Positions 17,413 through 26,503 of a stretch of 64,000 nt of DNA are shown here, in pieces (the stretch's first letter is position 1; the number at the start of each line of letters is the position of its first letter). The DNA is from Clostridium sp. DL-VIII (GTDB lineage: Bacteria > Bacillota > Clostridia > Clostridiales > Clostridiaceae): the NCBI RefSeq assembly GCF_000230835.1, contig NZ_CM001240.1:336001-400000 (forward strand), given 5' to 3'. Below the pieces are notes generated by a model. The model saw only the letters and a program-made list of their open reading frames with translations, had not been told where the DNA came from and did no database searches. The position numbers and the translations under genes were made by a program.

Positions 17413-17637
17413 TATAAATTTCTTTTATAAAATTTAAGAGATAATAATAAATTACTAAAGAAGAATGAACTGTTATATTAAGATAAGTATTTAAATAACT
17501 AATCATTTATAAGTACTGTTAATCATTGTAAGATTATTTAGAATATATTATGTAAATATATTTATAGGTAGGTTATAATTAATTAATAAGAGGATTTTTA
17601 TGTGATAATATAAAGCAGTTAGAAAGAGGTCGTTATT

Positions 17638-18147
17638 ATGGAAGAAACTATAAGATTATCTGGGATAGCCTATGAAAGTTTGGTGAATGGACCAGGTATG
17701 AGAAGAGTATTTTTTGCTCAAGGATGCAAACATAATTGTAAGGGCTGCTTTAACCCGGATACTCATGATTTTACTGGTGGTGAAGAAAGATCAATTGATT
17801 CGCTTATAAAGGATACATTAGAAAACCCAATATTAAGTGGAGTTACATTCAGTGGAGGGGATCCATGGGAACAGGCTGATAAATTCGCTATTATGGCAAA
17901 AGCTTTTAAAAAAGCAAAACTAAGTGTTTGGAGTTATACAGGATATACTTATGAATATATTTTAGAAAATAAGGAAGTAAGACTAGGCTGGAACGATTTA
18001 TTGAATAATATTGATGTTTTAGTAGATGGGAAGTTTCAAGAGGAGAAGCATGAAGATGGACTTAAATTTAGGGGATCAAGTAATCAAAGAATAATAGATG
18101 TTCAAGAGAGTTTAAAAAAAGGAATTATAGTAATTAAAGAGTATTAA
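17638..18147 (+). CDS. nrdG: Anaerobic ribonucleotide reductase activating protein
   Basis: A 169-residue radical-SAM enzyme that makes the glycyl radical on NrdD. The 4Fe-4S motif CX3CX2C is C30, C34, C37 in QGCKHNCKGCF. GVTFSGGDPWEQ is the usual SAM-binding GGE-type motif and VDVLVDGKFQEE-like residues follow (here INNIDVLVDGKFQEE without the first two). AAAGAGG precedes the ATG. It is separated from nrdD by the synthase-aconitase operon and a terminator, so it must be expressed from its own promoter. Confidence 0.95.
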   Translation: MEETIRLSGIAYESLVNGPGMRRVFFAQGCKHNCKGCFNPDTHDFTGGEERSIDSLIKDTLENPILSGVTFSGGDPWEQADKFAIMAKAFKKAKLSVWSYTGYTYEYILENKEVRLGWNDLLNNIDVLVDGKFQEEKHEDGLKFRGSSNQRIIDVQESLKKGIIVIKEY

Positions 18148-18194
18148 TAATATGAGGTTTTTGATTATATATTTTAATTCGAGGAGGAAACATT

Positions 18195-19073
18195 ATGATC
18201 TATTCTTTAGAAAATGCATGTATTAAAATTACAGCTAGTACACATGGGGGAGAAATACATTCAATAAAAAGCATCAATGAGGAAATTGAATATTTATGGA
18301 ATGGAGATCCAGAGTATTGGAAATATCATGCACCAATATTATTTCCTATAGTAGGGAAGGTTATAGATTCAAAATATAGAGTTGATGGAAAGATATATGA
18401 ATTACCACAACATGGACTAGCTAGGACATCAGAATTCAAATTAATTTCAAAAACAGAGGATGAAATAATTTTTGAATTAAATTATTCAGAGGAGTCGCTA
18501 AAGGTATATCCATATAAGTTTTCATTGAAATCAAAGTATAAGTTGGAAGATAATACTGTGAATGTTACCTATAGTGTTAAAAATACAGATGATAGAACAA
18601 TATATTTTTCAATAGGTGCTCATCCAGCGTTTATATGTCCTATTGATAATACTAACGATACATTAGAAGATTGCTATCTTCAATTCAATGAAAGAGAATC
18701 AAGTAAGAAAATGATTATTACAAAGGATGGATATCTTTCTCATAAGAGGGATAAGTGTTTAAATTCTACGGATAAACTTATGTTATCAAAAGACTTATTT
18801 AAGGACGATGCATTAGTATTTGATGATTTAAAATCTGATAAAATAACAATAAGATCAAAGAATAATGATAGAGCATTAATTGTTGACTTTGAAGAATTTA
18901 CTTATATGGGAATTTGGGCACCAAAAGATGGAGCACCATTTGTGTGCATAGAGCCTTGGTTTGGACATGCAGATTATGAAAACTTTGAAGGTGAACTTAG
19001 TGAAAAAGAAGGCATATTGTCATTGAAACCAGGAAAAGAATTTAGTTGTACTTATAAAATAACGGTTATATAA
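18195..19073 (+). CDS. Aldose 1-epimerase family protein (LacX-like)
   Basis: A 292-residue beta-sandwich protein of the galactose mutarotase superfamily, of the LacX/YeaD-like group rather than classical GalM. Family blocks are TASTHGGEIHSI, APILFPIVGKV, LPQHGLARTSEF, the catalytic-type His in FSIGAHPAF, and MGIWAPKDGAPFVCIEPW with WFGHADY. It would interconvert the anomers of a hexose or hexose phosphate; the substrate is not readable. CGAGGAGG lies before the ATG. Confidence 0.88.
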   Translation: MIYSLENACIKITASTHGGEIHSIKSINEEIEYLWNGDPEYWKYHAPILFPIVGKVIDSKYRVDGKIYELPQHGLARTSEFKLISKTEDEIIFELNYSEESLKVYPYKFSLKSKYKLEDNTVNVTYSVKNTDDRTIYFSIGAHPAFICPIDNTNDTLEDCYLQFNERESSKKMIITKDGYLSHKRDKCLNSTDKLMLSKDLFKDDALVFDDLKSDKITIRSKNNDRALIVDFEEFTYMGIWAPKDGAPFVCIEPWFGHADYENFEGELSEKEGILSLKPGKEFSCTYKITVI

Positions 19074-19119
19074 AGTTACATTTAAGCTTTAAAATTTGAC
19101 TTGAAATAGAATAAGTAAA

Positions 19120-19171
19120 AATAATTCACAGAAAGTATTAATAAAACCTATATATCTGTGGATTATTTTTA
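19120..19171 (+). terminator. Intrinsic terminator after the epimerase gene
   Basis: The stem AATAATTCACAGA (19120-19132) pairs with TCTGTGGATTATT (19154-19166) with one G-U pair, followed by TTTTATTT. Confidence 0.75.
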
Positions 19172-19306
19172 TTTACATGTGGACAAATTAAAAAAGAATA
19201 AAATAGAAGTATGAAAAACGTTACAATTATTTACTTAAAATCAATAAAGAGTAATAAAATTAGCTCGATAAAATTACCATGAGATAAATAAATGGGAGAG
19301 ATTTTC

Positions 19307-19513
19307 ATGGTGGTTAAGATAAGTAATAAGGATATACACAGGTACACCTTCAAAAAGAGGGAAATATATTTAAAGTCAAAAAAAATTAAAAAAGAGAATA
19401 TGTCTTTTGGAGAAGTACTGGGGGAGATACAAGTGCTTAAAGAAAAAGGCATTATAACTATAGAAAACGTTAATATATACATATCTAAAGCCATAATGAA
19501 AAATAAAAAGTAA
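19307..19513 (+). CDS. Small basic hypothetical protein
   Basis: A 68-residue, lysine-rich, hydrophilic protein starting MVVKISNKDIHRYTF. The ATG at 19307 has GGGAGAG nine bases upstream, better than an in-frame ATG at 19292 that has none. The second half (EVLGEIQVLKEKGIITIENV) looks helical and could be a coiled or winged-helix-like unit. No family is recognised. It is convergent with the GtrA gene and shares a terminator with it. Confidence 0.5.
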   Translation: MVVKISNKDIHRYTFKKREIYLKSKKIKKENMSFGEVLGEIQVLKEKGIITIENVNIYISKAIMKNKK

Positions 19514-19550
19514 GATAAAACATAATTGAAATATTTTTATCTTACTTTTT
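19505..19550. terminator. Bidirectional terminator
   Basis: A 16-bp perfect stem AAAAAGTAAGATAAAA (19505-19520) with 19535-19550 has its own A and T tracts in both directions. It overlaps the last codons of the small ORF on the left and the GtrA stop on the right. Confidence 0.85.
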
Positions 19551-19962
19551 ACTCTGTATTAATATTTTTAGTGTTAAACGCAAAAAATTTTATTAATAAA
19601 AATGTAATTGGAACGCCAATAATTGCTGCTAGTAAATATGCGAAAAGTTTTTGTATTCCAAAAGCACTACAGATAATCACAACAATATATTGAATTATGA
19701 AATTAGGCATGGATGATATTGTGAATTTAATGAACTTTCTAAGACTGAGAGTTTCTTTAAAGGTGATAAAACTATTTAAAATATAAGATATAATCAGTCC
19801 TGAAATATATCCAGGCAAAAATGCTATGGTTGCATTCAAAAAACTAGAATATATATATGAAAATACAGTTCCATTAAATGTATTTATAATTCCGATTATA
19901 ATAAATATGATAAATTGCTTCGAAATAAAAGTATCTTTAACTTTTTTTATAATATTATTCAT
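19549..19962 (-). CDS. GtrA-family membrane protein
   Basis: A 137-residue protein with four predicted membrane helices, the size and shape of GtrA/DPMS_TMS proteins. These help flip or handle lipid-linked sugars made by a partner glycosyltransferase. Features are FIIIGIINTFNGTVFSYIYS in the first helix and ISYILNSFITFKETLS after the second, matching the family's N-x-x-x-TF pattern. It ends the operon started by the glycosyltransferase, nine bases downstream of it. Confidence 0.85.
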   Translation of the reverse strand: MNNIIKKVKDTFISKQFIIFIIIGIINTFNGTVFSYIYSSFLNATIAFLPGYISGLIISYILNSFITFKETLSLRKFIKFTISSMPNFIIQYIVVIICSAFGIQKLFAYLLAAIIGVPITFLLIKFFAFNTKNINTE

Positions 19963-19971
19963 GTAAAATAC

Positions 19972-20937
19972 CTAACTATCCCTTTTATTAGTATTAATTA
20001 ATTTATCAGCAATAATAAACCTAGGTCTTCTTTTAGTTTCATTATATATTTTACCAATGTATTCACCTATAACTCCAAGTGATAAAAGCTGTATACCTCC
20101 AAGCATCCAAATTGATAAAGTTAGTGACGTCCAACCGGTCACTGTAGTGCCTAAAAATTTGACTATTAGAGAATAAATAGAAGCGATTCCGCTAATAAAA
20201 AATATTGTAAAACCGAGAAAAGTTATTATTCTTATTGGTTTTATGCTAAGAGAGGTTATTCCATCTAGGGCAAAAGCAATCATTTTCTTTAATGGATATT
20301 TAGATTCCCCAGCAAAACGTTCATGGCGTTCATATTCAACAATTGAATATTTATAGCCTATTAAGGGAATCATCCCTCTAAGAAATAAATTAACTTCCTC
20401 GTATTGACTTAATCCATCTAAGGCCCGTTTGCTCATAAGCCTATAATCAGCATGATTATAAACCATATCAACACCAAGACCATTCATAAGCTTATAAAAA
20501 GCTAATGCAGTTGATCGTTTAAAGAAAGTATCAGTTTGTCTAGAGCATCGTACTCCATAAACAATATCACAGCCACTATAATATTGTTCAACAAATTTAT
20601 CTATAACATCCACATCATCTTGTAAGTCAGCATCTAATGAAATAGTCATATCTGCATATTCCTTAGCAGTCATAAGTCCCGCTAGTAAAGCGTTTTGATG
20701 TCCTCTATTTCTTGATAAGTTGATTCCTGAAAAGATAGTATTTTTTACATTGAGTTCCTCAATTATACTCCAGGTTTTATCATTTGAACCATCGTTGACA
20801 AATAGAATTTTACTCTCATCAGAAATAAGGTTATTTGCAATCATATAATTTATTTTTTCTAGCAGCCTTTTGGAAGTCTCATGTAAAACTTCTTCTTCAT
20901 TATAGCAAGGAATTACAAGGTATAGTATATCATTCAT
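19972..20937 (-). CDS. Family 2 glycosyltransferase, GtrB / dolichyl-phosphate type
   Basis: A 321-residue enzyme with a GT-A fold domain (about residues 1-225) and two C-terminal membrane helices. Motifs are YLVIPCYNEEEVLHET, INLSRNRGHQNALLAG, and the metal-binding SLDADLQDD. This is the GtrB/ArnC layout, in which a sugar is moved from a nucleotide carrier to undecaprenyl phosphate. The ATG at 20937 is chosen because GGAGGCGAC precedes it; an ATG 12 codons upstream lacks one. The neighbouring GtrA protein is the expected partner. The sugar and the final acceptor cannot be told. Confidence 0.88.
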   Translation of the reverse strand: MNDILYLVIPCYNEEEVLHETSKRLLEKINYMIANNLISDESKILFVNDGSNDKTWSIIEELNVKNTIFSGINLSRNRGHQNALLAGLMTAKEYADMTISLDADLQDDVDVIDKFVEQYYSGCDIVYGVRCSRQTDTFFKRSTALAFYKLMNGLGVDMVYNHADYRLMSKRALDGLSQYEEVNLFLRGMIPLIGYKYSIVEYERHERFAGESKYPLKKMIAFALDGITSLSIKPIRIITFLGFTIFFISGIASIYSLIVKFLGTTVTGWTSLTLSIWMLGGIQLLSLGVIGEYIGKIYNETKRRPRFIIADKLINTNKRDS

Positions 20938-21003
20938 AAAGTCGCCTCCAGTAGACATTATATAAAATTTCACATTACTATTATTAACATATTATCAAGA
21001 AAT

Positions 21004-22089
21004 TTATAACTCGTATTTTATATTTTTTATGACTAATGAAGTGATATCTATCAAATTAATTTCTGTATCTATTGTATTAGCATTAGAGCTTTTAATTATT
21101 TTTACAATTGGTCTTAGAGGAAAACCAGGTAACGTTTCTTGAACCACAGCTATATCGCCATTACTTAATTCTACTAATGTGCCTTTAGAAAAAGGAATTA
21201 CTATCTTGCAGAAGGTATTAACTATATCATAATCAAATGCTTTTCCTGCGTTGGACATTAAATATTCTAAAACATCGCTTGGAAACAATGCTCTTTTATT
21301 TGGTCTGCCAGCGGATAAAGAATCATAAGCATCAGTAATGCTGACAATTTTACTTAACATGTTTATTTCATCATTATGTAAGCCTTTAGGATATCCTAAT
21401 CCATCTGGTCTTTCATGATGTTGTAAGGTTATCATCTTACTATGTGCGCTTAAATTATAAGAGTCAGATAAATACTTATATCCTAAGGTTGGGTGTTGCT
21501 CTAGAATTGAAATTTCATCTGGAGTCAGCTCCTCTTTCGTCATTAAAATTTCTTTAGAAATAAATGATTTACCTATATCATGAAGTAAAGCACCTATGCA
21601 AAGATTTTGTAATTGCCTTTTTGGAAGCTTTAAGGCAATACCAAGGACAAGAGACATTATAGCTACGTTAACAGAATGTGCATAGATATAATTATCCATA
21701 CTCCTAATATCTACTAGTGGAATCAATACATTTTTATTGCTTAAAATATTTTCAAGCAAGTTTTCTGCCGTGTCTCCAATATTTTCAAAATACGCAGCTT
21801 CCTTTTTTGAGAATTTATCAGCAACGGTAAGTCTATTTATATTTGAAAAGGCTTCTTTTATTGTTAAAATTGCATTTTGTCTTAATTCAGGTTTAATAAT
21901 ATCTTCGATTTCTTCAGAACTATATTCATCAACTATATATATTGATAGAATGTTTATTTCTTTTATCTTAGAAATAATTCCCTGACTTAAAACTACACCG
22001 GCTTTTACTAAGACTCTACCATTATAATCATATAATGTTTTACCCATAATTGTATTAGGCTTTACGCATTCAATTGGAACCAATCTCAT
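21004..22089 (-). CDS. HD-GYP domain protein, putative cyclic-di-GMP phosphodiesterase
   Basis: A 361-residue cytoplasmic protein. The first 120 residues are a domain common at the front of stand-alone HD-GYP proteins (starts MRLVPIECVKPNTIMGKTLYD). The HD-GYP domain (about residues 130-300) has HDIGKSFIS, LEQHPTLGYKYL and HHERPDGLGYP, the last carrying the GYP signature. A small beta-rich tail follows. Known HD-GYP enzymes hydrolyse cyclic di-GMP. No membrane segment or receiver domain is visible, so the input signal is unknown. It faces away from serC. Confidence 0.88.
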   Translation of the reverse strand: MRLVPIECVKPNTIMGKTLYDYNGRVLVKAGVVLSQGIISKIKEINILSIYIVDEYSSEEIEDIIKPELRQNAILTIKEAFSNINRLTVADKFSKKEAAYFENIGDTAENLLENILSNKNVLIPLVDIRSMDNYIYAHSVNVAIMSLVLGIALKLPKRQLQNLCIGALLHDIGKSFISKEILMTKEELTPDEISILEQHPTLGYKYLSDSYNLSAHSKMITLQHHERPDGLGYPKGLHNDEINMLSKIVSITDAYDSLSAGRPNKRALFPSDVLEYLMSNAGKAFDYDIVNTFCKIVIPFSKGTLVELSNGDIAVVQETLPGFPLRPIVKIIKSSNANTIDTEINLIDITSLVIKNIKYEL

Positions 22090-22392
22090 AACTATCTTCT
22101 CCTCAAGTGTTTTGATTATATTACAATTTCCAACACAGTCTATAATTAAATACTAAATATAATAGTAGTATATCAATAAATTTTACATATTTGTAGTGGT
22201 ACAAGAGAAAAATATATTATTATTTGTCTTGAAATGCCGCAATTATCAAGTAAATAGGGAAAAAAATAATTTAGAGAAGTTTAGAGGAATATTTAAAATT
22301 TTCTCACTATTTGGAGCGATAAATTTATTACTTAATACCTGAATTGTGTTATAATATTATAGAAAATAAAATATCACAAGGGGGCTTTTTTA
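22090..22392. other. Divergent gap between the HD-GYP gene and serC
   Basis: About 300 bases without a coding frame. A TATAAT near 22352 with a weak TTACTT 16 bases upstream may be the serC promoter. I looked for a T-box (serine) and found none of its conserved sequences. Confidence 0.4.
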
Positions 22393-23475
22393 ATGTCAAG
22401 AGTTTATAATTTTTCGGCAGGACCGGCTGTGTTACCAGAGGAGGTTCTTAAGGAAGCAGCTGAAGAAATGTTAGATTACAACGGCACTGGTATGTCAGTT
22501 ATGGAAATGAGTCATCGTTCCAAAGCTTTTGAGGGGATTATTACCGAGGCCGAAAAAACATTAAGAGAATTATTAAATATTCCAAGTAATTACAAGGTAT
22601 TATTCCTTCAAGGTGGGGCATCACAACAATTTGCAATGATTCCAATGAATCTAATGAAAAATAAAGTTGCAGATTACATTAAAACAGGGCAATGGGCAAA
22701 GAAGGCAGCAGCTGAAGCAGCTATATATGGAAAAGTTAATATAATAGCATCTTCAGAGGACAAAACGTACACATATATACCAGATTTAAAGAATTTAAAA
22801 ATTTCTGATGACGCTGACTATGTGTATATATGTCATAATAATACAATTTATGGTACAAGCTATAAAGAATTGCCCGATGTAGGAGATAAGATTCTAGTAG
22901 CAGATATGTCATCTGATTTCTTATCTCAACCGGTAGACGTATCAAAATATGGATTAATTTTTGCAGGTGCTCAAAAGAATGTAGGACCAGCAGGGGTTGT
23001 CGTAGTAATAGTTCGTGAAGATTTACTTACTGATGATGTACTACCAGGAACTCCTACAATGCTAAAGTATAAAACTCATGCTGATAATAACTCATTATAT
23101 AATACACCACCAGCATATGGAATATATATATGCGGAAAAGTATTTAAATGGCTTAAGAATAAAGGCGGCTTAGATGCAATGAAGAAGATAAATGAAGAAA
23201 AGGCTGCGATTCTTTATGATTTCCTTGATTCAAGCAGTATGTTCAATGGAACAGTTGTAAAGAAGGACCGTTCATTAATGAATGTACCTTTTGTAACTGG
23301 CTCAGATGAGTTAGATGCTAAGTTCGTAAAAGAAGCTAAAGAAGCAGGTTTTGAAAACTTAAAAGGCCATAGAACTGTTGGTGGAATGAGAGCAAGTATA
23401 TATAATGCTATGCCAACAGAAGGTGTTAAAGCTTTAGTTGAATTTATGAAGAAATTTGAAGCAGAAAATAAATAG
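22393..23475 (+). CDS. serC: Phosphoserine aminotransferase
   Basis: A PLP enzyme (class V aminotransferase) that converts 3-phosphohydroxypyruvate to phosphoserine in serine synthesis. It has 360 residues, a standard length. Motifs are VYNFSAGPAVLPEEVL at the start, MSHRSKAFEG, LFLQGGASQQFAMIPMN, the PLP lysine in GLIFAGAQKNVGPAG, and GHRTVGGMRASIYNAMP at the end. GGGGGC lies before the ATG. In many clostridia serA follows serC; here a terminator follows instead. Confidence 0.96.
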   Translation: MSRVYNFSAGPAVLPEEVLKEAAEEMLDYNGTGMSVMEMSHRSKAFEGIITEAEKTLRELLNIPSNYKVLFLQGGASQQFAMIPMNLMKNKVADYIKTGQWAKKAAAEAAIYGKVNIIASSEDKTYTYIPDLKNLKISDDADYVYICHNNTIYGTSYKELPDVGDKILVADMSSDFLSQPVDVSKYGLIFAGAQKNVGPAGVVVVIVREDLLTDDVLPGTPTMLKYKTHADNNSLYNTPPAYGIYICGKVFKWLKNKGGLDAMKKINEEKAAILYDFLDSSSMFNGTVVKKDRSLMNVPFVTGSDELDAKFVKEAKEAGFENLKGHRTVGGMRASIYNAMPTEGVKALVEFMKKFEAENK

Positions 23476-23499
23476 AAAATATTATATTTAAGATAATTA

Positions 23500-23545
23500 A
23501 AAGAACGTGTATTTTATCTTTTGATAAGATACACGTTCTTTATTT
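23500..23545 (+). terminator. Intrinsic terminator after serC
   Basis: A 19-bp stem with one G-U pair (23500-23518 with 23523-23541; AAAGAACGTGTAT in the left arm) and a T-rich 3' side. Confidence 0.85.
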
Positions 23546-23729
23546 AAAATATAATTAACTCTATACCAATTTCATCTATAAGTAAATTATGATAGTATGT
23601 ATTTTCAATTAATTCCTATATTTGCAATAAAAATGAGTCTGATTAATCAATTATATAAGTTAATAGGGAGGTGTATTAGTAAACAACTATATTTAATTTC
23701 TTATTTATTCTAATCAATATATGTAACAT
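23546..23729. other. Gap after serC with an orphan ribosome-site-like sequence
   Basis: No gene is seen. A strong Shine-Dalgarno-like AGGGAGGTG at 23665-23673 is not followed by a usable start codon or frame, and the downstream reading hits stops within about 12 codons. It may be the remnant of a lost gene. Confidence 0.35.
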
Positions 23730-23768
23730 AAAAAAAGAGAAGTAAAATAACTTTACCCCTCTTTTTAC
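23730..23768 (-). terminator. Intrinsic terminator after asnS
   Basis: On the minus strand an imperfect stem (AAAGAGGGGTAAAG with TTTACTTCTCTTT) is followed by a T-run. It lies 60 bases beyond the asnS stop. Confidence 0.7.
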
Positions 23769-23827
23769 TCATTATAAAACAATAATGACATTATAACACG
23801 AATTCAAGTGTTTTAAATATCAATTAA

Positions 23828-25222
23828 TTAGAACTCGCTAGTTCCTGGAGTTCTTGGGAATGGTAATACATCTCTGATATTTGTCATTCCAGTAATGTAC
23901 ATAATTAATCTTTCAAAACCTAAACCGAAACCAGCATGCTTAGTTTCTCCATATTTTCGGAGTTCTAGATACCACCAATAGTCTTCTTCTTTTAGACCTA
24001 ATTCAGCCATTCTAGATTTTAATTTATCTAATCTTTCTTCTCTTTGGCTTCCACCTATGATTTCACCGATTCCTGGAACTAAAAGGTCAGTAGCAGCAAC
24101 AGTTTTATTATCCTCATTCATTCTCATATAGAATGCTTTAATATCCTTAGGATAGTCTGTTACAAATAGAGGCTTTTTAAAGTGTTCCTCAGTAAGGTAT
24201 CTTTCGTGCTCTGTTTGTAAATCAATTCCCCATGATACAGGATAATCAAATTCTTTTCCGCATTTTTGTAAAATTTCAACAGCTTCTGTATATGTAACCT
24301 TAGCAAAATCTGATGATACAACATGATTCAATCTTTCTAGTAATCCTTTATCGATAAATTGATTAAAGAACTGCATTTCTTCAGGACACTCATCCATAAC
24401 ATATTTGATAACATATTTAAGCATATTTTCTGCAAGTTCCATATCATCTTCTAAATCTGCAAATGCTATTTCAGGTTCAATCATCCAGAATTCAGCTGCA
24501 TGTCTTGTGGTATTTGAATTTTCAGCTCTGAATGTTGGACCAAATGTATATATATTTCTAAATGCTAAGGCAAAGCATTCAGCGTTTAATTGACCAGATA
24601 CAGTAAGATTAGTTTCTTTGCCAAAGAAGTCTTTTTCAAAATCTACACTTCCATCTTTATTTAATTCTGGAGACTTAGGATCAAGAGTTGTTACTCTGAA
24701 CATTTCTCCAGCACCTTCACAGTCACTACCAGTTATTATTGGTGTATGTGTATATACAAAATTTTGATCTTGAAAAAATTTATGAATTGCGTAAGCTGCA
24801 ACAGAACGCACTCTGAAGGTTGCAGAAAAAGCATTACTTCTAGGTCTTAGGTGAGCAATAGTTCTTAAATACTCAAAAGTGTGTCTTTTCTTTTGAAGAG
24901 GATAATCCGAATTTGACATACCTTCAATATTTATGATCTTTGCTTGAATTTCAAAAGGCTGTTTTGCATCTGGTGTTTCAACTAATGTACCGACAATTGA
25001 AATTGAAGAACTTATAGGTAATTTGGATATTTCTTTAAAATTATTTAATTTGTCATCAAAAACTATTTGAATATTTTTAAAGAAAGAACCATCGTTAACT
25101 TCTATGAAACCAAAAGCATTAGATGCTCTTAAAGTTCTTATCCAGCCTAATATAGTTATTTCTTTTGATAAAAAGTTATCTGTATTTCTATAAAGGCTTC
25201 TGATTGAAATTGATTTTGTCAT
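23828..25222 (-). CDS. asnS: Asparagine-tRNA ligase
   Basis: A 464-residue class IIb synthetase that charges tRNA-Asn directly. An N-terminal anticodon-binding OB domain ([20 protein letters not shown]) is followed by the catalytic domain with motif 2 in [20 protein letters not shown] and motif 3 in [30 protein letters not shown] fits AsnRS. The ATG at 25222 has GGAGG eight bases upstream; the frame stays open for 26 more codons but without a start signal. The 5' side holds a structured RNA candidate about 210 bases away. A second route via AspRS/GatCAB is not visible here. Confidence 0.95.
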   Translation of the reverse strand: MTKSISIRSLYRNTDNFLSKEITILGWIRTLRASNAFGFIEVNDGSFFKNIQIVFDDKLNNFKEISKLPISSSISIVGTLVETPDAKQPFEIQAKIINIEGMSNSDYPLQKKRHTFEYLRTIAHLRPRSNAFSATFRVRSVAAYAIHKFFQDQNFVYTHTPIITGSDCEGAGEMFRVTTLDPKSPELNKDGSVDFEKDFFGKETNLTVSGQLNAECFALAFRNIYTFGPTFRAENSNTTRHAAEFWMIEPEIAFADLEDDMELAENMLKYVIKYVMDECPEEMQFFNQFIDKGLLERLNHVVSSDFAKVTYTEAVEILQKCGKEFDYPVSWGIDLQTEHERYLTEEHFKKPLFVTDYPKDIKAFYMRMNEDNKTVAATDLLVPGIGEIIGGSQREERLDKLKSRMAELGLKEEDYWWYLELRKYGETKHAGFGLGFERLIMYITGMTNIRDVLPFPRTPGTSEF

Positions 25223-25430
25223 ATTATATGACCTCCATTTTTTATAATTAATCTTGAGGTTAGAAATACAAATTATAATTTTAATGAAGATAAAATTCAT
25301 TAGATTATAAAATTATAATTATTTTAAACCTGCTACCCTTAATGATAAATAGATTTTACAATACTTTCTTGGTGAATGCAACTTGAGGATGTCCATAAAT
25401 TATACTTTCTATGTAAGGCAGATTCAAATA

Positions 25431-25690
25431 AATAACAAGTCCCTTTGCTAGCCTATTTTTCATCATAAAGGAAGCTCGACTCGCATATGCTCCCTGAGTA
25501 ATCACAGAGTAAGCGACCATCATCAAATTATAGATTTGATATGTCTGCTTAACCGAGTCACACAAAATCATAGATTGCACTGTGTGAAAATTCGAGACAC
25601 CAAATGCAAGATTTGGTGTCTCGAACTTTTGGTTCTCTGCTCATCGGCAAATTGATGAAAAATATGCATAGCAACATTGGACTTGTTACT
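25431..25690 (-). ncRNA. Large structured RNA candidate, copy B, upstream of asnS
   Basis: On the minus strand this 260-nt stretch can fold into one closed structure. The two ends pair in three stacked blocks: 25431-25442 with 25679-25690 (contains AACAAGTCC/GGACTTGTT), 25445-25450 with 25669-25674 (TTGCTA/TAGCAA), and 25454-25465 with 25653-25664 (12 perfect pairs). Inside are three hairpins: 25591-25605/25611-25625 (15 perfect pairs), 25558-25564/25581-25587 (TCACACA/TGTGTGA), and 25522-25528/25534-25540. The block at 25495-25528 is shared with copy A near metG. A promoter lies just upstream. It does not match tmRNA, SRP RNA, RNase P RNA or a T-box as far as I can read. It could be a member of a known clostridial class such as raiA or 6S RNA that I cannot identify by eye. 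Confidence 0.65.
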
Positions 25691-25725
25691 TACTTTCATA
25701 AGCCTAAATTTTAATTAAGGTGGTA

Positions 25726-25754
25726 TTTATATCATAGTAATGATTTTTTTGTAA
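25726..25754 (-). promoter_or_regulatory. Candidate promoter for RNA copy B
   Basis: On the minus strand: TTACAA, 17-bp spacer, TATAAA (plus-strand positions 25749-25754 and 25726-25731). It starts just behind the phosphodiesterase stop codon and reads into the structured RNA. Confidence 0.5.
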
Positions 25755-25761
25755 GGCTTGT

Positions 25762-26460
25762 CTACTCCATACCATTTTCAAAACTTTGGATTAATTCCTG
25801 TGGAAAATCCAACATTGTCATGTCTTTAATTATTCTTTTATATGGGTATTGAATTTCTTTTACTTGAACTTTCATTCCGTCTTCTTTGTTAATATTAAGA
25901 ATACAATAAGTACTATTAGGACGGCCAATTTTAGGCTTACCAACACTGCCGCAGTTTATATATACTTTGTTTCCAAATTCCTTCATTCCAGGTATATGAG
26001 TATGGGCACAAATTAAAACATCTTCGTTTATAGAACTCATTACTTCAAGGGTTTTATCTTCATCTTTTAAAAGATATTCATTGATTTTATCTGGACTTCC
26101 ATGAACAAAGAGCAGTTTTTTATTCATAATATTTAAAGTTAATGTTGATGGTAAGTTTTCTAGAAAGAGTCTGTTTTCCTCTCTAAGCTCTCTAACAGTC
26201 CAAGGAAGAGAGAAACTGTTAATACGAGTTTCTCTTATATAGGAATATTCATTATCAACAACTGAGCTATCATAGTTGCCTTTTATACAAAGAATATGCC
26301 TTCTTCTAATCATTGAAATAACTTCATTAGGATGAGGACCATAACCAACTAAGTCTCCTAAGCAAATAATTGTATCAACTTTTTCAACATCAATATCTTC
26401 TAAAAGATTAATTAGGGCATAGACATTAGCATGAATATCTGAAATTACCGCTATTTTCAT
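25762..26460 (-). CDS. Calcineurin-like metallophosphoesterase (YfcE/MJ0936-like)
   Basis: A 232-residue phosphodiesterase with the binuclear metal site motifs in order: VISDIHANVYAL (DxH), IICLGDLVGYGPHPNE (GDxxGYG), IKGNYDSSV (GNxD), LLFVHGSPDKINEYL and VLICAHTHIPG (GHTH type), then INCGSVGKP. Such proteins act on phosphodiesters; the natural substrate is unknown. The ATG at 26460 sits seven bases from AGGAGG; a TTG two codons upstream is too close to it. It lies 43 bases after murC on the same strand and is probably in its operon. Confidence 0.88.
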   Translation of the reverse strand: MKIAVISDIHANVYALINLLEDIDVEKVDTIICLGDLVGYGPHPNEVISMIRRRHILCIKGNYDSSVVDNEYSYIRETRINSFSLPWTVRELREENRLFLENLPSTLTLNIMNKKLLFVHGSPDKINEYLLKDEDKTLEVMSSINEDVLICAHTHIPGMKEFGNKVYINCGSVGKPKIGRPNSTYCILNINKEDGMKVQVKEIQYPYKRIIKDMTMLDFPQELIQSFENGME

Positions 26461-26503
26461 AAGCAATCCTCCTAAGTTATTTAGAAATTATTAAAGTAGT
26501 ATT

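Noticed and set aside
25300..25360. AAGGGTAGCAGG on the minus strand before asnS, resembling a T-box core
   Set aside because: The TGGAACC part that pairs with the tRNA end is missing, and there is no following terminator, so it is not a T-box.
25356..25580. A 74-residue minus-strand frame upstream of asnS
   Set aside because: It has no ribosome site and lies across the structured RNA, whose pairing explains the sequence better.
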